From: Terriglobia bacterium
Lineage (GTDB): Bacteria; Acidobacteriota; Terriglobia; Bryobacterales; Bryobacteraceae
Assembly (NCBI GenBank): GCA_020073345.1
Contig: JAIQFI010000032.1
Span: forward strand, 1-64,000
Length of the DNA: 64,000 nt
Reading direction: 5' to 3'
The notes below the pieces were generated by a model that was not told the origin of the DNA, did no database searches, and saw only the letters and a program-made list of their open reading frames with translations. The translations under genes and the position numbers were made by a program. Positions 34,401 through 42,620 of this stretch are shown piece by piece (positions within the stretch are counted from its first letter, which is position 1; each line of letters begins with the position of its first letter).

Positions 34401-35969
34401 ATGTCGCTGCGCGTCCGCCTGGTCCTGCTGATTCTGGTGGTAGTGGCATTGGCGGCGGTGGCGCTGTCGGCTGTGGAACTGGAGACTCTGGTGGACCTGC
34501 TCACCACAGATGCGATCGAGCGCAGCAGCCTGACCGGCCAGCAAGTCGGCGCGCTGTTACGGGATCACATCGAGCGCTATTCGGAGAACTATCCGACCCC
34601 GCAGAGCCTGGAGGAGATCAAGTCGCTGTGGAACGATATCGTCTATGACGACGCGGAGTTCAACCGGTTGCTGTTGCAACTGATGGCTTCTTCCCGCTCC
34701 ATTCTCGAGATCAATGTGGCCGGAGAATCCGGTATCATTCTGGCTTCGTCCAACCCTCAGGCGGTCCGGACCGCGATGCAGCGGCGCCAAAACTTCCAAG
34801 CCTGGGGAAAAGGTCCGTGGTACCGCCGCACGCTGGATCTGTTGACGCGTCGGCCGGACTGGGAGATCACGGTGGGCCTGGGCATCGGCGAGCAGGACAA
34901 ACCCACGTTCACCATCCAGGTGGTTACGTCGAGTGTGTTCTTGCGCGATGCACTGCGCCCCCAGATTGTCTGGCTTGGCTGGGTTTCGGGCGGCGCGATC
35001 GGTCTATCCCTTCTGCTCACTATGCTGGCGACCACGCGGGCGCTACGGCCCGTAAAACGGATCGAGGACACCATCGACCGGATCGCACAGGGAAGTGTCG
35101 CCGGCGAGGACCCGGCCGGTGGGCCGGTTCCGGATGAGGGACTGGCCAAAGAATTCCGCGTAGTCGAAAGCAAGCTTAACCTCCTGGGCCAGCAGTACCG
35201 CGGAGCGCGCGCAGATGCCAGCGAGCTACGACATAATGTGGACCAGTTGCTGGAGCGGATGGCATCTCAGCTGGACGTAGCCACGCGCCTGGCCGCCATC
35301 AGCCGCCTCACGGGAGGCGTGGCGCACGAGATCAAGAATCCCTTGAACGCCATCGCTCTGCGGCTGGAGTTGCTGCGGGCGCGGCTGGGCCAGCCGGACC
35401 AGGAACTTTTCGGTGAGATCGACATTCTGTCCAAGGAAGTCCTGCGCCTGGACCGCGTGGTGAAGACGTTTTTGGATTTCTCGCGGCCGCTGGACGTGCA
35501 TCTGCAGAATATCGACCTGGGAGTGCTGGCGCGCGAGGTCACCGAGTTCGTCACCCCGCAAGCGCGGGAGAAAAAGATCGACGTGGACTTCTCCGCACCC
35601 TCCGAGCCCGCCGCATCCAATTCCACAATGATGCGCGGCGATTCGGATCTGCTAAAACAAGCGGTTCTCAATCTGGTGACCAACGCGATCGATTCCATGG
35701 GTAGCGGAGGCAGGCTGCAGGTCCGGGTAAGCAGAAGCGGCGACAAACTGACTCTTGAAGTCGGCGATACCGGGTCGGGAATCCCACCCGAGTTGCGCGA
35801 CAAGGTGTTCCAGCTATACTTCACCACCAAGCCGGGAGGGTCCGGGATCGGGCTCGCCATGACCTACCGAGCGGTCCAGTTGCATAATGGTACTATCAGT
35901 TTCAAAAGCGAAGCTGGTTCCGGGACAACATTCCGGCTAGAGTTCCCGGCGGATGTCCGTCATGCCTGA
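34401..35969 (+). CDS. NtrB-like membrane sensor histidine kinase
   Basis: 522 residues from ATG 34401. A first transmembrane helix (about 5-27), a periplasmic sensor of about 155 residues, a second helix (about 195-217) and a HAMP-like linker lead to HisKA with the H-box GGVAHEIKNPLNAI. The HATPase part has NLVTNAIDSMGSGG, DTGSGIPPELRD and GSGIGLAMTYRAV. The H-box type is that of NtrB/AtoS kinases that feed NtrC-class regulators, in line with the gene upstream. The sensor domain has no family that I recognise. Confidence 0.92.
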   Translation: MSLRVRLVLLILVVVALAAVALSAVELETLVDLLTTDAIERSSLTGQQVGALLRDHIERYSENYPTPQSLEEIKSLWNDIVYDDAEFNRLLLQLMASSRSILEINVAGESGIILASSNPQAVRTAMQRRQNFQAWGKGPWYRRTLDLLTRRPDWEITVGLGIGEQDKPTFTIQVVTSSVFLRDALRPQIVWLGWVSGGAIGLSLLLTMLATTRALRPVKRIEDTIDRIAQGSVAGEDPAGGPVPDEGLAKEFRVVESKLNLLGQQYRGARADASELRHNVDQLLERMASQLDVATRLAAISRLTGGVAHEIKNPLNAIALRLELLRARLGQPDQELFGEIDILSKEVLRLDRVVKTFLDFSRPLDVHLQNIDLGVLAREVTEFVTPQAREKKIDVDFSAPSEPAASNSTMMRGDSDLLKQAVLNLVTNAIDSMGSGGRLQVRVSRSGDKLTLEVGDTGSGIPPELRDKVFQLYFTTKPGGSGIGLAMTYRAVQLHNGTISFKSEAGSGTTFRLEFPADVRHA

Positions 35970-36564
35970 TTTATTCCACCCACGCGCAGGTTTGCGTTTC
36001 CCGAAAAGGATGGCGGCGACGCTGTGCTTAACCGGCGCAGTGGGCATGTCGTCTTGTGGGTTTCACAAGGCTCCGCGGGCGTTCAACCCGCCACCCGTGA
36101 CGGCCAAAGCGCGCCAGCCGATCCCTCCCGCTCCCAAGATCGCGCTGCCCCCTGATGTCGCGTTCGAGCCGGTAGTATACGACTTTCCGCGCCAGACGGA
36201 TCCCAGGCTTCCAGTGCTTCCGCCCCCTCCACCCCCGCGCGCACCCGTGGCAAATGCCCCCAAGCCCCAGCCCCCGCCCAGTGAAAATCCACCGGCTCAG
36301 GCTCCAAAACTTGCCCAGATTCTCACGCCTGAGGAGTCCCGTCGGAACACTCAGGAGCTGGAGCAGTACATGGAGCGTGTGAAAAGAGCGCTAGCGATGG
36401 TGGCGGCGAAGAATTTAAGTGCGGAGCAGAAGGATACTGCGAAGCTGATACAGACGTTCCTGGCACAAGCAGAGCAGGCGCGCGAGCAAGATCTGGTGAC
36501 GGCAGTCAACCTGGCGAGGCGTGCAGATCTCCTCGCCAAGGATCTTCTAGAGCGCCTGCCCTGA
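35953..36564 (+). CDS. Proline-rich lipoprotein, unknown function
   Basis: 203 residues; ATG 35953 overlaps the kinase stop by 17 bases, and in-frame ATGs at 35962 and 36010 are alternatives. A lipobox-like end to the hydrophobic stretch (LTGAVGMSSC) suggests a lipoprotein. A proline-rich segment (about 45-115) probably spans the periplasm, followed by an amphipathic helical domain (about 125-203, TPEESRRNTQELEQYMERVK). The C-terminal part recalls short helical domains found in Acidobacteriota lipoproteins. Translational overlap with the two-component genes suggests it works with that sensor. Confidence 0.72.
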   Translation: MSVMPDLFHPRAGLRFPKRMAATLCLTGAVGMSSCGFHKAPRAFNPPPVTAKARQPIPPAPKIALPPDVAFEPVVYDFPRQTDPRLPVLPPPPPPRAPVANAPKPQPPPSENPPAQAPKLAQILTPEESRRNTQELEQYMERVKRALAMVAAKNLSAEQKDTAKLIQTFLAQAEQAREQDLVTAVNLARRADLLAKDLLERLP

Positions 36565-36649
36565 TGGCCGCTGCGTCGGAGGGAGCCAGCGGCCAACTGA
36601 ATGCCCATGCCCCACGGGTGTCAGGTGAGGCACGGACAAACCTCTATTC

Positions 36650-37438
36650 CTACTGGGCTGAGGCGACGGTGTTGCTCGGCTGGATCGCTTCCGGCACGAA
36701 CAACCGGACTTCCACGCGGCGATTCTGCTTGCGGCCGTCGCGAGTCTTGTCGTCGGCAACCGGCGTGGCGTAACCGGACCCCAGCGTGGTAATGCTGCGA
36801 ACCGGGATCTTGTGCTCATTGACCAGGTACCGGGCAACGGCGTCCGCGCGCGCCTGGCTCAACTGCTCATTGGTCAGCGCCGAACCGGTCTTGTCGGTGA
36901 AGCCCTGGACCTCAATAATGTAGCGGTCCTTGCCGTCGGTCATTTTGGCGATCTCGTCTAGCTCGGCCTTGGCATCGTCGTTCAGCTTGGCTTGGTTAAC
37001 CGCGAACAGCACGGTGGTCGTCTTGGCCATCTGGAACTTGTTCATCGCTTGCATGTTCTTCTCGATCACGTCGTCGCGCTGCAAGCCACGGTCGGCCGCG
37101 CGCTGAGCGCCTTCCGCGGAACGCTGAGCGCCGTCGGCGGAACGCTGGGCGTTATCGGCGCGCTCGCCGGCCCTCTGGGCGGACTGTCCGGCGGCGACGG
37201 CTTTCGCGTCGGCATCGGTCACGCGCTCCTTGGTACGGGACAGATCGGTGGTCAGGCTGTCGATGTCTTTGGAATGATCCGCCAGCTGCTTGTCCTGGTC
37301 CGTGTTCTTTTGCTCAGTCGCAGTGACGCGGCCTTCCACCGGTGAAATGGTTTTCGCCACGTACTTATGGGTTGCGACGCAACCCGCTCCCGTGAGACTC
37401 AGGAGCAGTGCACCTGCCATGATCAAATTCGTTTTCAT
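36650..37438 (-). CDS. OmpA-family peptidoglycan-associated lipoprotein
   Basis: 262 residues from ATG 37438, preceded by AAAGGGGA. The signal peptide ends in a lipobox (LTGAGC). Residues about 30-125 form a long coiled coil with heptad-like SADGAQRSAEGAQRAAD repeats that resembles Lpp/OmpA stalks. Residues about 140-255 are an OmpA-like peptidoglycan-binding domain (TTVLFAVNQAKLNDDAKAEL, VQGFTDKTGS, QARADAVARYL, NRRVEVRL). It anchors the outer membrane to the cell wall. Confidence 0.92.
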   Translation of the reverse strand: MKTNLIMAGALLLSLTGAGCVATHKYVAKTISPVEGRVTATEQKNTDQDKQLADHSKDIDSLTTDLSRTKERVTDADAKAVAAGQSAQRAGERADNAQRSADGAQRSAEGAQRAADRGLQRDDVIEKNMQAMNKFQMAKTTTVLFAVNQAKLNDDAKAELDEIAKMTDGKDRYIIEVQGFTDKTGSALTNEQLSQARADAVARYLVNEHKIPVRSITTLGSGYATPVADDKTRDGRKQNRRVEVRLFVPEAIQPSNTVASAQ

Positions 37439-37620
37439 TGTCAGATTCCCCTTTCGAGACTTTCGTTCTTAGCTGGACCCGTATGGTCGATCCCCGGGCT
37501 GGCTACGCCCGGTAAAGGGCGCTGGGTGGAGCCAGCCCGAAGACCGATGCCCGCGGGAGCAACCACGGGATCCTGTATAGAATTCACAGCGCCAGTACAG
37601 GTCGGTAGGATCTTCCTCAT

Positions 37621-37648
37621 GGAAACAGGGAAGTATTTACCTGTTTCC
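37621..37648. repeat. Inverted repeat between OmpA-like and PQQ dehydrogenase genes
   Basis: GGAAACAGG (37621-37629) and CCTGTTTCC (37640-37648) are perfect reverse complements with a 10-base spacer. It lies 71-98 bases downstream of the PQQ dehydrogenase stop on the minus strand and about 180-210 bases upstream of the ompA-like gene. No T-run follows on either strand, so it may be an RNA processing or operator site and only weakly a terminator. Confidence 0.5.
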
Positions 37649-37718
37649 GATGTAACCGATTGATTCTGCAACCCTCCGCGCTTCACGGTATACCTTAGAA
37701 GCACGTCGGGGTCCAACG

Positions 37719-39719
37719 TTACTGAGCCGGGGGGGCTGGTAGAGCCGCCTTACCATCCAGTACGAACACCAACAGCTTGGGGGTCACCTGGGGACCGCCG
37801 AATCCGGGGAATCCGGCTGGAGGCGCTGCGCCGGCTGCGGGTGCCGGAGCGCCAGCGGCGGGTGGAGGCGGTGCTGGTGCACCAGGAGCTGCCGGACCTC
37901 GGCCGCCGGCGGGAGGCGCGGCTGCTCCGGGCGGAGGACCGAACGTGGGCAGCGCTCCGGAACCGCCTGCCAGCGCGACGTACTGCTTCCCGTCGAGCAT
38001 GTAGGTGATCGGGGGGCCCATGCCACCGCGAAGTCCGGTCTGAACGTCGAGGAGTTTCTCTCCCTTGTCGGCGCTGTACGCCACCAGCCGCCCGTCGGGG
38101 ATGACCTGGAACACCAGGTTTCCGGCCGTGGTCACCGTGCCACCGCCGATTCCGCCCCCGCCCTGTGCGCGCCAGCGTTCCTTCTGGTTCACAATGTCCC
38201 AGGCGAGCAGAACGCCTCCGCGGCCGTTGCCCTCAGGCGGCTCGGGTCCGATCGCCGGAGGAGCGGGCAGGGGCTTGGGAGGAGCTGCGGGAGCAGCACC
38301 CGCTGCGTTGGCCGCATCACCCGCGGCAGCCGCCCCGCCGCGCCCGAATCCGCCGAAGGTGATGCCCATGTTCTGTTTGCCTTGCTGATATTTGAAATTG
38401 GGATCGGATGAGTAGTTGAAGCTGCCCCCGGGCGACGCGGGCAGATACACCAGACCGGTGGCCGGATTAAAGGACATCGGAGCCCAGTTGTGCGCTCCTC
38501 CCGGACCGGGCGCGATAGGAATACTTTGGGTGCCGTAATAGGATTCGTTATTGATGATCGGCCTGCCCGTTTCTTCGTTCAGCCCGCGAGCCCAGGTGAC
38601 CTGCGCGAACGGCTGGCCGGAGATGAACTTGCCGGTGACGCGGTCGATCACGTAATAGAATCCGTTCTTGTTCGCCTGCATGATGACTTTGCGCGGCTGG
38701 CCCTTGATGGTGACGTCAGCCAGCATCAACTGCTGAACGCTATCGAAGTCCCACTCATCGCCGGGGACCATCTGGAAGTACCACGCGAGCCGGCCCGTAT
38801 CGGCATTCACCGCCAGGATGGAAGCCGCGTACAGATTTTCCTTGTCCTTACCTTGTTTGCGGGCATCCTGCGTCCAGGGACCCGCATTCCCCGTGCCGAC
38901 ATAGAGTAAGTTCGTGTCCGGATCGTAGGACATGCCGTCCCAAACGGTTCCCCCGCCGCCCATCTTCATTCCTTCCGTCGACCAGGTTGCGGCCGCTCGG
39001 CGCATGTCTTCGTTCTCAGGCGGCTTCGAAGGATCGCCCGGTACGGTGTAGGTCCGCCAGACGAACTGGCCGGTCTTGGCGTCGTGCGCTTCAAAGTACC
39101 CGCGCACCGGGTATTCCGCGCCCGCGACACCGATGATCACCTTGCCCTTGGCGATGCGAGGCGCCATCGTGAGGGTGTAACTATCCTGGCTGTAGGCCAC
39201 TCGAGCTTCCCAGGCCGGTTTACCGGTCTCCACATTCAGCGCGATCAGCCGTCCGTCGATGACAGGAGCAATGATGTTGCCTTCGTAGATCGCGATGCCC
39301 CGGTTCACAACGCCGCAGCAGATCTTGGGCTGCACCGCGGCATGGTTCACTTCCGGATCCCAGCGCCATTTTTCCTTGCCGGTGCGCGCGTCGACGGCGT
39401 ACACGATGCTCCAGTTGGTGATGCCGTAGAGGGTGCCGTTCGCCATCAACAGAGTGCCTTCCTGGTTGCCGCCGCCCGGACCGATTTCGTACAGCCAGTT
39501 CAGTCCTAGGCGGCCGACGTTGGTCGTGTCGATCTGCTTGAGCGGGCTGTAGCGGGTTTCGCCCGGAGAGAGGCCGTAACTCAGCCATTCTTCTCCGGTC
39601 TTGCCGGCGTTTTTCAGCGCGATGTCGTCGATGCGGCGAGGCTGCTGGCCGGGGGCTACCCAGGCTAATAAGAGTAATCCTGCTGCCGAAGTACACAGAG
39701 CGAGCTTACGTAGCTTCAT
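37719..39719 (-). CDS. PQQ-binding beta-propeller dehydrogenase without cytochrome domain
   Basis: ATG 39719 follows GAGGTGGT; 666 residues with a cleavable signal peptide (LLLLAWVAPGQ). The propeller shows quinoprotein motifs (RLGLNWLYEIG, GRLAWYFQMVPGDEWDFD, KNGFYYVIDRVTGKFISG) and the vicinal cysteines in KICCGVVNRG. Unlike the enzyme at 26526 it lacks a cytochrome c domain. It has two low-complexity inserts rich in Ala, Gly and Pro, one in the second half (about 475-515) and one near the C-terminus (about 605-650). It presumably uses a separate electron acceptor. Substrate unknown. Confidence 0.88.
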   Translation of the reverse strand: MKLRKLALCTSAAGLLLLAWVAPGQQPRRIDDIALKNAGKTGEEWLSYGLSPGETRYSPLKQIDTTNVGRLGLNWLYEIGPGGGNQEGTLLMANGTLYGITNWSIVYAVDARTGKEKWRWDPEVNHAAVQPKICCGVVNRGIAIYEGNIIAPVIDGRLIALNVETGKPAWEARVAYSQDSYTLTMAPRIAKGKVIIGVAGAEYPVRGYFEAHDAKTGQFVWRTYTVPGDPSKPPENEDMRRAAATWSTEGMKMGGGGTVWDGMSYDPDTNLLYVGTGNAGPWTQDARKQGKDKENLYAASILAVNADTGRLAWYFQMVPGDEWDFDSVQQLMLADVTIKGQPRKVIMQANKNGFYYVIDRVTGKFISGQPFAQVTWARGLNEETGRPIINNESYYGTQSIPIAPGPGGAHNWAPMSFNPATGLVYLPASPGGSFNYSSDPNFKYQQGKQNMGITFGGFGRGGAAAAGDAANAAGAAPAAPPKPLPAPPAIGPEPPEGNGRGGVLLAWDIVNQKERWRAQGGGGIGGGTVTTAGNLVFQVIPDGRLVAYSADKGEKLLDVQTGLRGGMGPPITYMLDGKQYVALAGGSGALPTFGPPPGAAAPPAGGRGPAAPGAPAPPPPAAGAPAPAAGAAPPAGFPGFGGPQVTPKLLVFVLDGKAALPAPPAQ

Positions 39720-39823
39720 TTCCACCACCTCTTGTATGTGCGCGAACTCCCCACAGCCCGCGGAATTGTCTGGTTCAGAACATTCTATCGAAAATGCGGT
39801 GATAATGGATGGAGAGCGACCTT

Positions 39824-40051
39824 ATGCTTGACTGGACCACCTGCCCGGCAGTGGAACGGCACCCCGAGAAGGTCAGCGGCGCATGGGTGTTTCGGAAAAC
39901 GCGCGTGCCCGTTTCTGCCCTCTTTTCGAATCTCGAGGGCGGAGCCACAATCGACGAATTCCTGGAGTGGTTTCCCGGAGTATCTCGTGAGCAGGTGAAC
40001 ATGGTCCTGGAGCATGCATCCCGCAGCTTGGGCGATCCAGTACCAGCGTGA
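39824..40051 (+). CDS. DUF433-family antitoxin-like protein
   Basis: Start at ATG 39824 (MLDWTTCPAVERHPEK), with GGAGAG just upstream; an ATG at 39809 lies too close to a TGATAAT -10-like hexamer at 39800-39806. The 75 residues match DUF433 (VERHPEKVSGAWVFRKTRVP, then LFSNLEGGATIDEFLEWFPG and VSREQVNMVLEHA), a short helix-turn-helix-like family often acting as antitoxin to PIN-type proteins. Here the next gene, overlapping by 4 bases (GTGA at 40048), is a different kind of protein. Confidence 0.85.
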   Translation: MLDWTTCPAVERHPEKVSGAWVFRKTRVPVSALFSNLEGGATIDEFLEWFPGVSREQVNMVLEHASRSLGDPVPA

Positions 40052-40830
40052 TCGTGACCATGGCGATATTCGACAGACCCTCCCGTGATCCACTCCCTGA
40101 GCCCGACTTCGAAGACGTAAAATACGCGACCGGAAAAGGCATCGTTTCGCTCATTCCCGGCCTCGGTGAGGCATGGGGCCTTATCATCGCGACTCCTCTC
40201 GAACACCGCCGTAACGATTGGCTGCGCGATCTCGAATCCCGGCTGCGGGAACTGGAAGAGTATGTAAAAGGCTTTCGGTTTGACAATCTCGGCCAGAATC
40301 AGGAGTTCGTTTCCGCAACCTTGCAAGCCACACAGGCGGCTCTCCAAACTCATTTGAAGGACAAGCGGGAAGCACTGAGAAATGCCGTACTTAACGTGGC
40401 GCTCGGCAAAGAGCCAGATCCGAACCGACAGCAGCAGTTTCTTGTATTGCTGGATCGGTTTTCAGAGGACCATCTCAAAGTGTTGAGTTTTCTGGGTGAC
40501 CCAGCAGGCCATTTTCAAAAGCAGGGCGAGCAGGGCCCACACACTACTTATGTCGCGCCAAAGATGCTTGTGAATGATCTTGTCGCTAGAGGATTGCCGC
40601 ATCTAAGAAGAACCTCTCCCGGGGACCAGACGTCAACGTCGTTTCAGTACATCGAGATGATTTTGGGAGAACTCGTCTCTCTACGTCTTGTATCGCTGGA
40701 GCGGTTACAGGAAACGTGGGCGATACCTGCTTTCGCCATCAAGCCTGTTGGCGGACCAGTTGGCAAAATGACGACGCATTTGGGGGAGGAATTCCTCGCA
40801 TTCATAACCGAGCCTGATCTCGGAAAGTAG
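40048..40830 (+). CDS. Unknown helical protein paired with DUF433
   Basis: 260 residues from GTG 40048 (overlapping the DUF433 stop) or 256 from ATG 40060. I recognise no domain. An N-terminal segment [18 protein letters not shown] is hydrophobic and glycine-rich and could insert in a membrane. It is followed by a charged helix ([18 protein letters not shown]) and a conserved-looking stretch [18 protein letters not shown]...[13 protein letters not shown]. The C-terminal third contains [16 protein letters not shown] recall similar sequences of unknown function in many bacteria. Overlap with a DUF433 gene makes a toxin-antitoxin or defence role possible, but nothing catalytic is visible. Confidence 0.7.
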   Translation: MIVTMAIFDRPSRDPLPEPDFEDVKYATGKGIVSLIPGLGEAWGLIIATPLEHRRNDWLRDLESRLRELEEYVKGFRFDNLGQNQEFVSATLQATQAALQTHLKDKREALRNAVLNVALGKEPDPNRQQQFLVLLDRFSEDHLKVLSFLGDPAGHFQKQGEQGPHTTYVAPKMLVNDLVARGLPHLRRTSPGDQTSTSFQYIEMILGELVSLRLVSLERLQETWAIPAFAIKPVGGPVGKMTTHLGEEFLAFITEPDLGK

Positions 40831-41119
40831 AAGGGTTGGTGACCGCCGGGCTTATTCCGTAGATCCGGGTGCCACAATCACCAATCTCCAAGAGGTCTTC
40901 CCCACTTATTTCGGCAAGTTGCATCCTTCGACGCCCCCGTGTCCGCCCCTACCCGCCGTACCCTCTCAACTGGAGCTCACGCCACAATCGCGCGGGCACA
41001 GAACGCGCGAAAGCAGGCACTCACGAAAAATGCACGACGCTTTACTTTCAACACCTTCCTGGGTTCGTTTTGTCGCTACGCGTTTCGAGCCAGGGCAACT
41101 TCGCTACAATCGAGAGCGA

Positions 41120-42091
41120 ATGGCCTTCCCCACCCATCGCAAGCGCCGGCTGCGCGTCTCGGAGTCCATGCGGCGGCTGGTGCGCGAAACCCAACTCGAG
41201 CCGGCCGATTTCGTCCTGCCCCTGTTCGCCTGCCCCGGCGAAGGCGTACGCAAGCCGATCAGCTCCATGCCCGGCAACTTCCAGCTCTCGGTCGACGAGT
41301 TGGTCAAGGAATGCGAGGGCGCCCACGCGCTAGGGATCGGCGGCGTGATCCTGTTTGGGATTCCCGACAAGAAAGATGACACAGCGTCGGAAAACTACGA
41401 CGAAAACGGTATCGTGCAGCGAGCCGTCCGCGGGGTGAAACGCGCTCTCCCCAACCTTCTCGTCATGACCGACGTTTGCAACTGCGAATACACCAGCCAC
41501 GGCCACTGCGGCAACGTGATCGATGGCGACGTCGATAACGATTCAACGCTCGAATGGCTGGCAGCGGCGGCTCTCACCCATGCGCGCGCCGGAGCCGATA
41601 TCGTGGCTCCTTCCGACATGATGGACGGCCGCGTGGGCGCGATCCGGCAAAAACTCGACGCGCACGGATTTCAAAAAGTCGCTATCCTCGCGTACGCCGC
41701 GAAGTTCGCTTCCGGATTCTACGGACCCTTCCGCGAAGCCGCCGAATCGACCCCGTCCTTCGGCGACCGCCGCACATACCAAATGGATCCCGCCAACGGC
41801 CGCGAAGCCATGCATGAGATGGACCTTGATCTGGAAGAAGGCGCGGACATGCTGATGGTCAAGCCCGCCATGCCGTATCTGGATCTGGTCCGCCAGGCTC
41901 GCGACCGTTTCCCGGTTCCTATTGGTGCGTACCAGGTTTCGGGCGAATTCAGCATGATCATGGCGGCAGTCGAGCGCGGCTGGCTCGATTACGAACGCAT
42001 CATGATGGAAACGCTTACCTCGATCCGCAGGGCCGGCGCGGATTTCATTTTGACTTATTTCGCCCGCGATGCCTCGCGTGTTCTGGGTTAA
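41120..42091 (+). CDS. hemB: Delta-aminolevulinic acid dehydratase (porphobilinogen synthase)
   Basis: 323 residues from ATG 41120; the frame is open further upstream but the family begins here. The two active-site lysines are Lys195 ([15 protein letters not shown]) and Lys248 ([12 protein letters not shown]), and the zinc-binding cysteines are in [13 protein letters not shown]. It condenses two 5-aminolevulinates to porphobilinogen in haem and corrin biosynthesis. TACAAT at 41105-41110 lies 9 bases before the start. The next gene overlaps by 23 bases. Confidence 0.97.
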   Translation: MAFPTHRKRRLRVSESMRRLVRETQLEPADFVLPLFACPGEGVRKPISSMPGNFQLSVDELVKECEGAHALGIGGVILFGIPDKKDDTASENYDENGIVQRAVRGVKRALPNLLVMTDVCNCEYTSHGHCGNVIDGDVDNDSTLEWLAAAALTHARAGADIVAPSDMMDGRVGAIRQKLDAHGFQKVAILAYAAKFASGFYGPFREAAESTPSFGDRRTYQMDPANGREAMHEMDLDLEEGADMLMVKPAMPYLDLVRQARDRFPVPIGAYQVSGEFSMIMAAVERGWLDYERIMMETLTSIRRAGADFILTYFARDASRVLG

Positions 42092-42620
42092 TTCACTCGC
42101 CCAGCCAGGTGTACGTCTGGCCGTGCTGCTGGCGATGCTGACCATTGCTGCCTTCATCCTCCTGCTCGGGCGGCCTTCCTTTACCAATGCCTCGAAGCCG
42201 CCTCGCTTTGGCGATCCTACGCTGGCTCTCCAGTTCGCCCGCGACGTGCAGGATGTCGACTGGATCCTGGGCGATGCACCAAGCCCCGACCGCGAAGTCA
42301 TGCGCCTAAAGCAGTACGCCGACTTCGGTTTTATCGCGTGCTACACGGGACTATTCCTGGCACTCGCCGCGCTGGCGATTCGCAAAGGCGGATGGAAACA
42401 GGTGACTGGGATCGCCGCCGGAATCTGCGGGCTGGCGGCCGGTGTGTTCGATGTGCTGGAGAATCGCGCGATCCTGAATATACTGGATGTTCCGCTGCGT
42501 GCAACCACGCCTGCGATGATCCAGGCGATCCGCGGGCCGAGCACGGCCAAGTGGATCCTGGCGGGTGTTACGGTGGTGCTGTTAGCCACCTCCTTTATCA
42601 GAACTCCTAAAACCTCATGA
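42069..42620 (+). CDS. Small membrane protein, unknown
   Basis: 183 residues. Four hydrophobic helices are visible (about 15-35, 85-105, 115-135 and 158-178), with a soluble loop in between ([20 protein letters not shown]). No named family. It overlaps hemB by 23 bases and the M3 peptidase gene by 4 bases (ATGA at 42617-42620), so its synthesis is coupled to both. Confidence 0.75.
   Translation: MPRVFWVNSLAQPGVRLAVLLAMLTIAAFILLLGRPSFTNASKPPRFGDPTLALQFARDVQDVDWILGDAPSPDREVMRLKQYADFGFIACYTGLFLALAALAIRKGGWKQVTGIAAGICGLAAGVFDVLENRAILNILDVPLRATTPAMIQAIRGPSTAKWILAGVTVVLLATSFIRTPKTS

Noticed and set aside
39800-39811. ATG 39809 as the start of the DUF433 gene
   Set aside because: It lies 2 bases after the -10-like TGATAAT; ATG 39824 has a better ribosome site and fits family length.
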